A stretch of DNA of 64,000 bases, taken from contig NC_088296.1 of the NCBI RefSeq assembly GCF_032854445.1, positions 3,373,246 through 3,437,245 of the forward strand, read 5' to 3'. The DNA comes from Liolophura sinensis (Eukaryota > Mollusca > Polyplacophora > Chitonida > Chitonidae). How positions within the stretch are numbered: the first letter of the stretch is position 1; each line of letters opens with the position of its first letter. The notes beneath the pieces were generated by a model that made no database searches, was not told where the DNA came from, and saw only the letters and a program-made list of their open reading frames with translations. This document shows, in pieces, positions 10,321 to 23,494 of the stretch. A program made the position numbers and the translations under genes.

Positions 10321-10340
10321 CTGCCACCAGGGGGTGCTGT
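10321..10340 (+). promoter_or_regulatory. CTCF-like motif
   Basis: GCCACCAGGGGGTGCTG matches the bilaterian CTCF core (CCASYAGRKGGC-type) at nearly every position. Occupancy is not shown by sequence. Confidence 0.45.
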
Positions 10341-12041
10341 ATAGCCACTTGGGCCACAATAGTCTGGGCTGAATTACTATGTCTGTAGAAGCAGTCAATA
10401 TACTGAGGGGAGAAGGGAGGGTCGTGGTGCTAGGCCATCAAATGCAGACAAAACAAGAAACAACAAGTACACAGGCAGTTGCAGACAGCATGTAATGCAG
10501 CAAATATCAACATAATTTCCAAAACTACACTCCTACAAATAAACAACTCCTGATGCAACTCCAGAAGCGAGTTCAGTTCCCTGAACTCATGAAAAATAGA
10601 CACAATACCAGTGCCATCTTTGTATGCACATAGCGCAAATCAAAGGAGTGGACTTCGTTACTGCTCAACATTTTAGTCTTTGTTTCACAAAATAATGCTC
10701 TTGTGTACTGAAGATGCCAAAATAAAGCCAAAATAGAGAGACGTGACAAATTCTTTGTTTTTAAGAGTAACATTACTGAAGTACTGAAGATTGCAAAATA
10801 CAAGTCAAAATGCTGGGTTCCTTCTTTTTCAGAATTATGCAACTTGTGTACTTAAATATCAAGTCAAGAAATTTTTAAGCTACATTACTTTAGTACTTAT
10901 GATTGCAAAGTAAAAGCAAAAAAAAGGAGTCTTAAGTGGGTTTTATTTTGGGGAGGGTGGAAAGGATCGCGAGTTACATTACTCGTGTACTAAGGAAGCC
11001 CTAACATTTCTGTGTTTCTTTCCTTCTTTTTCTGGAGTTACCATTTTTGTCACAAAAAGGGAATTTACTCCAGTAATACCTGATTTGAAACATCAGGACA
11101 AGAACCAAGAAAAAAAAATGTCCACATGGCTGAAACTGTTTACAACACTTGCGTGACTTTCTCGTGAAACTGAGCAAAACAGGATATTTTCCTTCAATGG
11201 CCTCTTCACTAGAAAACTGATTACATCTTGTGGGAGTGTGCAAAGGGGGGAAACCAAATTGATGTATTTTCTTGGGAAAAAAATGATACTACAGTCCAGT
11301 ACGGAAAGCAGATATGCAGATTAGCACTTTCTTCACCTTCCTGTGCTGGGGCGATTAAGGCATACCTTCAGGCTACAGGTGGGCTAAAGGAAGAATCTTG
11401 TATAATATCTGAATATCTAACATGTATATGTTCATCACCATTATCCCAACGAGTGCAAATTTGTCTTAAAATAAAAATAAAGGTCGTTTCTCAATACCAC
11501 TATTCTTAATTAACTGACACAGTTTGGAATATTAATCAGCCGTGTATCCATCTGTGTAATGACCCCACCACCCTCCCCCTCCCCTAGGGGCACCGCATTT
11601 CCCTCCCCTGTATACATCACATTACTTTAGGCTGGGTGAACTGGCGCCCAGACACAGACGTACAATTGTCCGTGATCAACTTGCCTTGTCCCGTAAATAT
11701 GCAAATTGTAGCTTCTTTGTTTCTGCCGTGTGTAAACATGTAAATTCCTGTCACCTTTCTGAGCAGCTTCATTGATCATTCTTTTAATAAAGATGTCAAC
11801 AGAAAAACAGATTTTTCACTTTGAAGGTGAACACCTGAATGACATATATACATGTTTTATGATCAAATCAGACTACGACTTCACCTATTACTCTGCCCAG
11901 AAAGTACAGTAATATATATCTGCAATAAACTACGTTCTTGACAGCATAACACCAAGTCAGCAAGCAATATACTCTATATGACCACAAATTTCGTTCATGA
12001 CTAACTTGCCCATTTTCCCTGTTTCTGAGAGTTCTACTGAG

Positions 12042-12520
12042 TTTTAAAAGGTGGTTGGAGGTTTGCTTGGAACATGGGATGATATTCTACTGGAATGGTG
12101 GTTGGAGGTTTGCTTGGAACATGGGATGATATTCTACTGGAAAGGTGGTTGGAGGTTTGCTTGGAACGTGGGATGATATTCTACTGGAATGGTGGTTGGA
12201 GGTTTGCTTGGAACATGGGATGATATTCTATTGGAAAGGTGGTTGGAGGTTTGCTTGGAACATGGGATGATATTCTCCTGGAAAGGTGGTTAGAGATTTG
12301 CTTGGAACATGGGATGATATTCTACTGGAAAGGTGGTTGGAAATTTGCTTGGAACATGGGATGATATTCAACTGGAAAGGTAGATGGAGATTTGCTTGGA
12401 ACATGGGATGATATTCTCCTGGAAAGGTGGTTAGAGATTTGCTTGGAACATGGGATGATATTCTAATGGAAAGGTGGTTGGAGGTTTGCTTGGAACATGA
12501 GATAATATTCTACTGGAAAA
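12042..12520 (+). repeat. Tandem array, 47-bp unit
   Basis: About ten copies of a unit with gtggttggaggtttgcttgg and aacatgggatgatattctac. It lies inside a dispersed repeat-F copy (11970-12042 is the preceding part), so the array arose from that element. Confidence 0.93.
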
Positions 12521-14039
12521 TTTTCAGCACCAAAATAATATCTTGTAATATTTATTTGCCTGACCCAAAATGCACTTTGCCAGGCAAAATTAAAGGTTAT
12601 TTCGGGTATGCGGCACACTTAAACATTGAAATTCAAATTTTGAAACCAAGAAGTTGTGTTTTAATAGGAAGAGCTCTGGAAGGAATCACCTGAGATAAAA
12701 GCGATTTTTCTTTCTTTTCACCTGGATACACGGAAATAAACAAAAAATACTGATTTATGGTTTTCAACTTTACACCTTTCAATGAAATACTGTATGACTC
12801 AATCATTTTGCCTGCTTCTGAGAATTATATTGATCTAGATAGGTGTTTTGAAAGCAGGATGATATTCTGCTGGATGAAATGTATGTTTCATTAAAAAATT
12901 TCATTACCTTTATTTGTGTCCAAAAACGCACCTTTCTGGGATTGCTTGGAAGGTAGGATGAATAAATGTACATTTACTTTTAGCCCCCCCAAAATAAATA
13001 TTTAATTATCTCTATTTGTGACCAAATTTTCATGTTTGGGGTGATTTTTCAGGTCAAATAGGATAGTATCTTACCACCAAATGCTACATAAAAGTCTCAC
13101 GAAGTACAGTGTATGTCTTTGGTATTTCCCTGACCCAAAGTTGATGAGGTTATCAAAACACCGTCATCAGTATTGCTTGTTTACAGCATGACAGGCTGAC
13201 AAGTAACCCCAACAATGCCTGCCTTGTTAGCTCTCCACTCATCACTCACTCATTTTCACAGGTAACTAACGACCTCTGAACGCTGATGATTACTGATGAT
13301 TACTTCTTCACGCTCTCCCACAACCTACATCTATTTATACACAAAAGAATGACATGGGCTGCAGTTAACGCTCTACTGTAGGTGATGAAAACAGGTACAC
13401 AAGTAGACACTGCACAAGTGACACAGGCGTCACAATTCAACAGGTGCTCAATAGGTGAAATCCAGCATGTATGTATGAAAACATTAACAGGTGATAAGGC
13501 TAAGCAACTAGAAATGAAAACACGAAACACAAAACACACCTCTACTTGATGACTGTGTACTCTGGAAGGTAGATCAACACGAAAACAGGTAAGAAACCTG
13601 TTGCTAAATGTAACAAGTATACTAGTATTCCAGTATAACATTTAATGAAATAAATGTGAAGTTGTACCTGTCAATACCACACAAGAAAAACACACGCACT
13701 TCTTGCGCCCGACAGGTAGAAAAGGGAGCCGACTTGCTGAAGGTAATACACTTGTAGCCTAATTCGTCTAAAATTTGGGACAGATATTAATTGTATTGAA
13801 GGCAGAACATTATGTTTCTTTACCAGCCTTTTGAAAAAGCAAAGATACATGTATGAATACGTTGTTCATTAGATGGTCTAACCATGTGAAAAAAAGAAAC
13901 TCAATATTCCCGTTAGAATTACAAACACATTAGCTAAAATGAGAAGACCAGGTGTCTCAAATTTTAGAATGGTGTACTTCTCAAGAAAATGTGTTGAAGG
14001 TACTGCCCTCAATAGTAATAGACATGTACAGTAAATATA

Positions 14040-14155
14040 CCCCAATTCCTTAACCCTTTCGCATATGAAAGAGCAAATTTAAGAGCAGTTCATGAACATT
14101 TTTGATATGATTTGGGCGTCAAAAGTACATTGGTTAGATTGGTCAATGTCAGCAA
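14040..14155 (+). mobile_element. MITE-A, 5' half
   Basis: The left end caattccttaaccctttcgc and the internal gtacattggttagattggtc are present. The right half is replaced by a 54-bp tandem duplication. Confidence 0.65.
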
Positions 14156-14259
14156 TACCTCTAGTGACAGGCCCTATCTGTTTTACTGAAACACATATGG
14201 AACTGTACCTCTAGTGACAGGCCCTATCAGTTTTACTGAAACACATATGGAACTGTATA
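14152..14259 (+). repeat. 54-bp tandem duplication
   Basis: Two near-identical copies beginning tacctctagtgacaggccct and ending acacatatggaactg, differing at one position. Confidence 0.9.
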
Positions 14260-14984
14260 CTTAAATACATGTTTAGATAGGAACATGTATGATTCTTGAG
14301 TCACACCTACAAGACGAAATTCTACTTTACATGTATTGTACAGGACTCGTCAGAGGTATGCTTGAGCAAGTACACACAGGGTCATCAGACATAGATCTGC
14401 ACCTGAACCAGCATGTCTTGGATTTGAACACCTGCCCTCACTCATGTCAGCAACATGTTGGACCACTGAGCCAACATCCACAACAACACACATGCACCTT
14501 ACCTGGTCTATTACATGGGGTAGGCACAGCATAGGGACTGTACCACACCATGATGAAGACACCTGTAGCACGCACTAAGCTAGCTGGCAGTACTACAGTC
14601 TTAACCAACAGGCGAGAATCCCCAGGTACAGGTAAGCTAGCGGCCCAATGTTTGCTTAATCCGATGGTCCAGTGAGCAAGGTGTGAGGAGAGTGGCAAAC
14701 TCTGCCTGCTTGTGACACAAGTGATCAAGAGAATATAGGGGTCAAGAGAATATGGTCGTTAAGACGAAGAAAGCAGCAGGTTTCAGCACAGGTGTGTACA
14801 CAAGTGACACCTGAACACCCTCTGGAGTGAAATGGAACGTTCCGTAAAATCAACACTGGATGTCCTCGAATCTACCACTGTGACAGTTGTTTTAGGGGGG
14901 TACAGGTGAGGATTCATTCATTTCAAACTGCTGGGCGCCGATCACTAAAATGAAGTATACCTTATCAAGCAGGGAAGTATACTT

Positions 14985-15275
14985 TATCAAGCAACAAATA
15001 CACAAGTGTTCAGCAACAGATACACAAGTGTTCAGCAACAAATACAGTTTGATCAGCAGCAAATACCCAGTGTTCAGCAAAAGATACACAAATGCACAGA
15101 AACAGATACACCGGTGTCCAGCAACAGATACACAAGAGTCGAACAGCATCAAATACAGTCTGATCAGCACCAAATACACAAGGGTTCAGCAACAAATATC
15201 TGTACACAAGTGTTCAGCCACAAATACAGTTTGATCAACAGCAAATACACCAGTGTTCAGCAGTAAATACAACCA
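14985..15275 (+). repeat. Tandem array, unit about 21-22 bp
   Basis: Unit like tacacaagtgttcagcaaca, about 13 copies with small indels. Looser remnants continue to about 15500. Confidence 0.9.
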
Positions 15276-16737
15276 AAATCTAGCAAATGACAAATGTATG
15301 TACACTACACACTTGGTTTGCCAGAACCAGCATTTTATTCAGTAATAACCACTTCAAAAGAACAGTAACCACTCTCAGATGAGTAGCAAACTACAGTTGA
15401 CAGGTGGCAACTACACTCTCATTTGTTAGAAAGTACACTTTACCAAACAGCAAATACACAGTGTTCAGCAAGATCCACACTTTGCTCAGCAACAACCACA
15501 ACCAAAAAAACAACACAGCAACAACTCATAGATGAGTAATAAACTACATCTTCTCATGTGGTAACTAAATGTCCACACACACTTTAGCACACACAGCAAA
15601 CTGCGCTTTTGGATGTCAGAAACAGCATGTGATGTTCAGCATCAACTATACGTTGTCCACGAGTTTGTTCATGTATATTTCACAGAAGTCCTTTGCAGAT
15701 CCTTATACCACAAAGCTTATGCAGAAAGCACAGTTATCTCCAACACAACCATGACCGTTGTTCATGTCTGCAGGCTTCTTGGTCAGTGAGGGGCTGAGAA
15801 CTGAATACCTCCTCTCCCAAGAGGGAAAATACTACTGTCGCTATAACATTAACACATTCACACACTGGTCTGTCCCTGTGAGATTCTAACACAGCAAGAG
15901 GGGAAGGGATTGGATGGGTGCGGGGTGGCATTGGTGAGAAGGGGCCCAAACATTTAAACTGGCTGATTTACATACATTCTAATTTCTCTCGATGTTTGTT
16001 CCATAGCTGGAGGGCCTGCTGATTTATCACAGACTCAGGTCAAAAAAAAAAAAAAAAAAGAAGGGTTAATCAGCTGTATTCATTCAGGTGTAAAACAGCG
16101 AGGTAAGTTTTAATATATGCCTGCCACATACATCAGTTTTATCAGATACAATTAGCCATGCAGAGTCTCCCTATTTATTACTAATTATACATGCGTTTAA
16201 TTTATGCTGAATATGTTAAACAAGTCGTTAGTTCACACCCCAGTGTCACCGAATAAATCTACGTCTAATTCCACTTTTTTTTTTCCTCTTTTAATTTTAT
16301 TCTATAAATGTGAAGGAGGAGGAGGCAGACTTTACAATTTACACCTCACCTTCAGACTCTCCTTTTATACTTGTTTAATTGGCCGGAATTGTAAATCTTT
16401 TAAGGAATAACCTAAAGGTGTATTCTGGATGAATATATTACATCAAGTAGGATAACTAAACACATTGGGTTCCAAAGGGTGTTGATTAGCAATGGATGCA
16501 GTAATCAATCAATAATGGAGTCCCAACATGCATGTATAATGATGATTAAGTACACAGCATATATGCAGGCCTGGTTTTTAACTTGATGAAAGGAAAACAC
16601 TGGCAAATTGTTTTGTCCAGTACTAAACAGTTGGTTCCTGTCAAAATACTATTTTGTGCATGACAGTGTCCTTGTCCTGCTGCCGATGTCCAGTCTTGAC
16701 ATGCTGTCTTTCCTGCATACAATCCAACAAGAAGGCG

Positions 16738-17540
16738 ATAAAGTATTCATTTGAGCATCTAAACTTTCTATAAAACACAGGACAAAGTATTCATTTGAGC
16801 ATCTAAACTTTCTATAAAACACAGGACAAAGTATTCATTTGAGAATCTAAACTTTCTATAAAACACAGGACAAAGTATTCATTTGAACATCTAAACTTTC
16901 TATAAAACACAGGACAAAGTATTCATTTGAGCATCTAAACTTTCTATAAAACACAGGACAAAGTATTCATTTGAGCATCTAAACTTTCTATAAAACACAG
17001 GACAAAGTATTCATTTGAGCATCTACACTTTCTATAAAACACAGGACAAAGTATTCATTTGAGCATCTTAACTTTCTATAAAACACAGGACAAAGTATTC
17101 ATTTAAGCATCTAAACTTTCTATAAAACACAGGACAAAGTATTCATTTGAGCATCTACACTTTCTATAAAACACAGGACGAAGTATTCATTTGAGCTTCT
17201 TAACTTTCTATAAAACACAGGACAAAGTATTCATTTGAGCATCTTAACTTTCTATAAAACACAGGACAAAGTATTCATTTGAGCATCTAAACTTTCTATA
17301 AAACACAGGACAAAGTATTCATTTGAGCATCTAAACTTTCTATAAAACACAGGACAAAGTATTCATTTGAGCATCTTAACTTTGTGTGAAACACACAACA
17401 AATTATTCATTTGAGCACCTAAACTTTGTATCAAACACACAGCAAATTATTTATTTGAGCATCTAAACTTTGTGTGAAACACACAACAAATTATTCATTT
17501 GAGCACCTTAACTTTGTATCAAACACAGCACAAAGTACTG
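16738..17540 (+). repeat. Tandem array, 44-bp unit
   Basis: About 14-15 nearly identical copies (aaagtattcatttgagcatc, taaactttctataaaacaca, ggac) followed by three to four diverged copies with acacacaacaaattattcat at the right edge. Confidence 0.95.
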
Positions 17541-18210
17541 TTATGAAAACCTTCACTTACACAACAAATACATGTAGGACAAAGTACTGTTTTGAACATG
17601 TTAATCTTATACAATACATTGTTGCAGAAACCTAAACCTTTAGGTAGGACAAAATACTGATTTGGACACAAGAGTTATATGTACAATCATGTCAGACTGT
17701 TCGTGTAATAATTTCTTATCACTGATTCCTCACCTGAATCTGTCACATATGATGGTGGCTGTGCAGAAACAGCCCTTTCTGTGAAAATTATGTATTTCAA
17801 ACCCTGTTTAGACATTTTCCCTCACATGACATCAAAAGGTTTAGCGTTGCTAGATGTTCCTTTTCCCTAGTCACTAACTCCGCTCACGATTTACATGTTT
17901 GCCGACAGCAATTTCATGGCTGAGTGACTCCGTCATGCACTCTGGCTCCCAGCCCTGTGTTATGACTGGTCATGTGACTGGTGAGCCCAGGGGACAATCT
18001 CACCTTTGGTAGGTAAATGTCAATCAGGGTCACGGAGATCTGCCCTACACCTGTGATTTAACCCTTTGAAGTTAAGAAGTTAGATGTTGACCAGGTTAAA
18101 AAAAAAACAAAAAAAAAAACACAGCTCAAAGCGGAATAGGTCCAGGTAAGTCAGTGGTGGCCTAGAGATTTTACAGCGCTTCTGTTCTCAGGATATGTCA
18201 AATTTTTTTA

Positions 18211-18460
18211 TTTTCATTTATTTATTTGATTGGCGTTTTACACTGCACTGAAAAAAATTTCACAGCTGCCAGCATTAAGGTTCGAGGAAACTGGGCAGAG
18301 CCCAGCGGAAACCCACGGCCATCTGTAGATTGCTGACAGACCTTCCCATGTATGGCCGTAGAGGAAGCCAGCAAGAGATGGACACACAACGACTTCATTG
18401 GTGGAAGGCTCCTAGGCCGCTGGCATGCTAACCGCCACATTGCCATGGGGGCGCCCACCT
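18211..18460 (-). mobile_element. SINE family 1, near full length
   Basis: The plus strand shows the A/T-rich tail (tttatttatttgattggcg), the body with ccttcccatgtatggccgta, and the reversed tRNA-like head near ggcatgctaaccgccacatt. Confidence 0.85.
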
Positions 18461-19272
18461 CCAGCCCACCCCCTTTTTACAAAGAAAGATAAAAAAAATA
18501 TATATATAAAACTACCTACCAAGAAACCTCTAAAACTCATTTCTTTTCTCCATGTTAAGCTTGAGAATATTTTCAGCAGAATCCGTATCATTACAGTTTA
18601 CCATAAACAAAATTGAGCAACTTAATGACAAGACCTCAGCTGCAACAAAGTTCATAAAAACATTAAACTGAGCAACATACTGACCAAGGCCTTAACTTTG
18701 AACAATTTTTTAAGGTTAAAAAATCCATACAGGTAATATGAAATCAACTAGACGAACTCAGTTTCTATGAGGTGCTCTGGTAGCTGTGAGAACCTCAGTC
18801 CTTGCGCTTTATACATGTACCTTCACATACTTTATATGTCATACCCTCAGATCAAACCATACAGCTGCAGAATGAGGCTACAAGCAAAATGAGGATACTT
18901 TAACACAAGAGTTACCTACCCTCAATATAGGCTTCCACCTGACTGAATCTAGGTCATAACCCAGTTTTGGGTTGTGTTTTTTTTCCTTCAGGGAAAATCT
19001 GGGGATGTTTAAGATAGGTGATGGGGGTTTAGGCTTCTGGCCGGCTGCAGCTGTGGGAGCCTGTGAAAACATATGTGCCCAAGCCAAGCTGGGGTTTGGG
19101 GGAGGAGGGGGCCAGGGAGGGGGCTACAGGAGGCAAAAAGTGAGACAGATCTTTTCGACTACCACACTAGCGACACATCACCCGCTTAAGGTACTGAATG
19201 TAATGACCAATAGTGCTTGTATTTAACCTAAAGTATGGTACATATAAAACTGCACTTTCAGGAATGCATAAA

Positions 19273-19460
19273 ATTATACTTTTGATTTATTTATTTATTT
19301 ATAAGGGCTGGTGTTTTACACTAAACTGAAGAACATTTCACTTATACGACAGTGGTCAGCATTATGGTGGAAGGAAACCAAGCAGAGCCCACGACCATCC
19401 GCAAGATGCTGTCAGACCTTTCCAAGATGAGGTATGACTGAAGATCAAGTCAGCCTGAGC
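19273..19460 (-). mobile_element. SINE family 1, 5'-truncated
   Basis: Starts with atttatttatttataaggg and ggtgttttacactaaactga, followed by the family body to about the trimmed head. Confidence 0.8.
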
Positions 19461-19566
19461 TGGACTATACATTTGATGCCAGTATTTAGTCTTCTGATAA
19501 GAAATTAAGCAACTTCAAAGAAAAAACTTGGAAGGCAGATGAATCAACCAAAGTCAAAGAAAGTGA

Positions 19567-19740
19567 ATAACTTCAAAAGTGCTCTAAAACTTAAGGTGGA
19601 ATACAACATTCAGTTTTTCAGGAACTGACGTTCAGCAGTAATTCTGGGTTTCTCAATTTTGTCCACGGCCAGGAGACCTTTCACCCAGGTGTAAAAGCCT
19701 GTTATAATGTTAACATTTATTCCACTGAGGTGTTGAAATG
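19567..19740 (+). repeat. Interspersed repeat E, copy 1
   Basis: About 170 bp, closely matched to 51314-51486, for example caggaactgacgttcagc and gtccacggccaggagacctt. It is noncoding and unclassified. Confidence 0.85.
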
Positions 19741-20619
19741 CTAGTGGTGAGATATTGCCATAATCACTGATTCATTCATTGGCTCAAAAACCTAGTCAGG
19801 AAATATTTTTTAAGTTGGATCAGGACATAGTGGCAAAATCTTCCAGCTTTTCGCATTATTAAAAAAGTTACAACTTTATTACTACTTGGTTAAGGCCATT
19901 GTCCTTGTCAGGCTGCTTACTGGAACCATGCTGTTCCGGGATTGTTGCTAGAATGGCGACTAAAATTGTAACAAAACACAAGACATTAATAATACAGGAA
20001 TTCTGTTTTCAGAAGACACATTCTTCTTGCTACAGCGATTTTGCACTAAAACTCATTTCCATGTTTACTGATGACCATGTCTACGATTGTTTTCAGATTT
20101 ACACTAAATACAGAACTTCCAAACAATAACCCAATAGGCTGCTATATAATGGTTATAGCCAGTGAATTCTTATCTCCCTGACCACGACCAGGGAAGATAT
20201 TTTACGACTGCCAAGTGTGAGGGTACAGTTTGACATGAAATCCTAGTTGGTGACAGTGGAGTTAAAAAAAGAAGACTGTAAGACACTTTCAGGGTTATAT
20301 GTGCATGTAGACTACAATGCTTAACTGTGGTCACTTAAAAGTGCATATATTGTTAAAAACTTTCAATTTTGTAATTATCACCCATGTTTCCACCAAGGTT
20401 TACTCTAGATAATTTCTGACCTGTGAGCACTGCTTCACCCTAGACCACAGCCAAACTGAAGCCATCACCTGAGAAACATGGGGCCCACTAGCAAACGTCA
20501 GACTAAAGGGGCCCAAGGTTGACAGCATGCTCCTTGCTCAGAGCGCTCTGGTCTCAGCTCCCCAGCAAAAGTGGCTACAAGCCTTCCTGATCTGCTCAAA
20601 TCTTCAATGCTTGTCCATA

Positions 20620-20775
20620 GACTCCCCAGCAGAGCCCCTCATACACCCCAGGAGAACCCCACATACTCCCCAGCAGAGCCCCTCATACTCCCCAGCAGAG
20701 CCCCTCTGTCACCCCAGCAGAGCCCCTCATACTCCCCAGCCGAGCCCCTCATACTCCCCAGCAGAGCTCAGTGGC
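20620..20775 (+). repeat. Tandem array, unit about 18-22 bp
   Basis: Repeats of agcccctcatactccccagc give a Pro/Ser-rich chance ORF in two frames. Confidence 0.85.
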
Positions 20776-21452
20776 CTTATCTCAGCAGTAACTGTAGCTA
20801 CAAGCCCTCCTGCTCCCCTGGCATCTTCGCAGGCTGTCCTCAGATGGGCAAGGCTGTGTTTTTCATTTTCACCCTAAACAGAAACCAGCTGCCAAGTTGC
20901 CTCATGACACACACCAGCTACCAAACCATACCCAAAAATACTAACAACCATCCTGCTCAAGTGAATCTCACAAACACACATAAGGGATCATCCCTCCTTA
21001 CCAAAACATCTTTAAGTATTAGGCACATGTTCATGCACAGTTCTTATAGACATATATGTACATGTCAGATCATTTTGGTTTCAATAACCATTTATGTGAG
21101 GGGCCAAGTATATACACGTAATATAAACATGTACCTGTATGCTGTTTATTAGGGCAGCTATTTGGGATTACAGCACAGTTGGTTCTATGAGGTGTTCTAG
21201 CAGAGGTCAAAGTGTTTGGTCATTCATTTTTTTGCATTTCATCAAATTACATGAACGTACAAACATGGATATGAATTTATTTCACATTTCTTTAAATCAT
21301 ACTGGATGACCCCAATTTTTGTTGATGTCATCACTCTCCTGAGCTCAAAAACAATCAACGATTCTGACCACCTGGATAGGATGGGCTGCATTTTTGAAGT
21401 ACAAATGCATTAAAGCTTGTGACCACATATCTGCCTTTTTTCCTTGGCTTCA

Positions 21453-21615
21453 TGGTTGTCACAAATGTTTTACTGATATCATGTTGTCACAAATGTTTTA
21501 CTGATATCATGTTGTCACAAATGTTTTACTGATATCATGCTGTCACAAATGTTTTACTGATATCATGCTGTCACAAATGTTTTACTGATATCATGTTGTC
21601 ACAAATGTTTTAATG
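21453..21615 (+). repeat. Tandem array, 28-bp unit
   Basis: About six copies of ttgtcacaaatgttttactg followed by atatcatg, almost identical. Confidence 0.93.
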
Positions 21616-21897
21616 ATATGTTGATCTGGTTTAAGTTCCCTGAGTAGACCACACCCCTTCACAATTTTGCATACACCGAACAAATTTTGTGACCTGAAGT
21701 TGAAAAAGCGAAAGCTGGGCCCATGTTAATCAAACACCTTTAAGGTTTAAGTGAAAAATTCAACCACAGCTACAATTAAAATGTTTTCTGGTAGGATTTC
21801 CCAACTCTGTACACTGATTCTTTACTACAGAATTATGCACCAACCACACAGTTCTTTCCTGTTCTCAGGCTGGCTTTATAAGACTTGACAATTTATT

Positions 21898-22110
21898 ATT
21901 TACCTTGATTCTTCCACCTTTTCTAGCACCACATTTGAACCATTCTCAGACAACTACTCTATGATGTGCACACAACTAATCTGCACAGTTTTACCAAGGC
22001 TGTATCTTTAGTGATACAAATACAAACAATTTCAGCATTATTTTCATGAAAATTGTATGTCAGAACTCCACTGAAATAAGTGCTTTAGAGGTCTGAACAT
22101 TTACAGTAAG
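21898..22110 (+). mobile_element. MITE-B copy
   Basis: Left end gattcttccaccttttctag. The interior (cagttttaccaaggctgtat; tttagtgatacaaatacaaa; aagtgctttagaggtctgaa) is shared with the 33.9-kb copy. Confidence 0.65.
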
Positions 22111-22182
22111 TCTTATGTTGCTTGAAAAATATGGGGGTAGGAATCAAAAACACAGGTTAAATGCTCAAGGGATTCAACAGTC

Positions 22183-22435
22183 CTGAATGAGTGAGTGAGT
22201 GTTTGGGGTTTTACATCGAACTTATCAATTTTTTAGTCATATGAGGACAAAGGAATCCTTAGAGTGCCTGTAATGTGCCTCCTTGTTGCAGGACGGATTT
22301 CCACCGCTCTTTTATCTAGTGCTACTTCACTGAGACGCCTTACCGAAGGCAAGTAAGCCGCCCGCCCGAGTCATTATACTGATAAGGATTGACCAGTAGT
22401 TGCACTATCCCCTTCATGCTCAACGCCACACTGGA
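22183..22435 (-). mobile_element. SINE family 3, 5'-truncated, with 25-bp target duplication
   Basis: The body and tail match the 51.5-kb copy (gtttggggttttacatcg; gccttaccgaaggcaagtaa; ccccttcatgctcaacgcca) but the tRNA head is missing. Flanks 22158-22182 and 22436-22460 are the same 25-bp sequence with two mismatches, marking the insertion ends. Confidence 0.88.
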
Positions 22436-23494
22436 TAAATGCTCAAGGACTTCAACAGTCACGAGAATCTATTACTGGAACCAGCAGCATGGCCCTAACC
22501 ACGGCTACGTTAATACCTGATCTCAAATGATATCTATGCTGTATACATGCAAATAAACAGTTTTCCGAGAACAGCCCTAATCAGGTACAGATGAATGAAC
22601 AATGGTGCAGTTGGAATATGGGACTTGTTGAACAGAACCGACAGGTGTGGCCTTTGTCAACATCGTTAGCATCAGGTAACAGTTCTGATGACAAAGCTTT
22701 CTTAACCCCTGAGATACGCATACAATGCAAGAAAATCACAAATTATGTAACGCAAAGCTAGAAGTAAGACAGCTTGTTATCATATTGCAAACATTAAATG
22801 TCAAAACCATGCAACACACCCAAGTCACAAGAGTGAGTTGTGAGCCAAAATAAAAAGACACTTGAGTCCCTAAAGCATTTTAGACGCCTACAGCCAATTA
22901 ACCTAATGCTAGCACAATGCAACAATGATGCATTTTCCTGCCTACATTTCATGATCCAAAAAAAAAACAATCAGCTGGATAAACTATGTTGCACAACACT
23001 AGGGTTCACTTTTCAAACCCTTGTCCAATTTCAGAAATATTTTTGTAAATCCAAGTTACAGGAATCTGTATTCCTGTAAAGAAACAATTAAAAAAAAAAG
23101 AATATGTTTAAGTGATCAGTAATATACGTACAAGCAAAGATTTACCTCTAATACAGTTTAGATTTTATCACTTATTTGCCCTCAGAAAATACACTTCAGT
23201 TCGGAAATAAAGCCAACGGTGACAGCTGTCAAAGCAACCCTGTGTTGTTTCTGTTTTTTTTTGATAACCCTGCATACGTGAGGCAAAGCTGGTCTCACTA
23301 AGCTGGCTAATTTATCAATGACGCCATTTCTGAACATTTTTGGAACATATGCATAAAAAGTGGGGTAATTTAGACGTATAAAATATGCCAAAAAAGAGAA
23401 AATTTTAAATTTTGGCCTAACTACAGTATCTTCTCTTTTTTAGAAAAGCATAATCTCGATTCTAGAGTCCCTTTTCACAAACAAATACCATAAT

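Noticed and set aside
13300-13641. 113-codon minus-strand ORF
   Set aside because: Cys/Leu-rich chance frame in unique AT-rich sequence, with no domain, splice signals or similarity recognised.
16738-17385. Regular direct repeats resembling a CRISPR array
   Set aside because: Head-to-tail units with no unique spacers and a eukaryotic context. It is a minisatellite.
20571-21152. 193-codon Pro/Ser-rich ORF
   Set aside because: Covers the 18-22-bp array and unrelated AT-rich sequence. A second frame is open over the same repeat.
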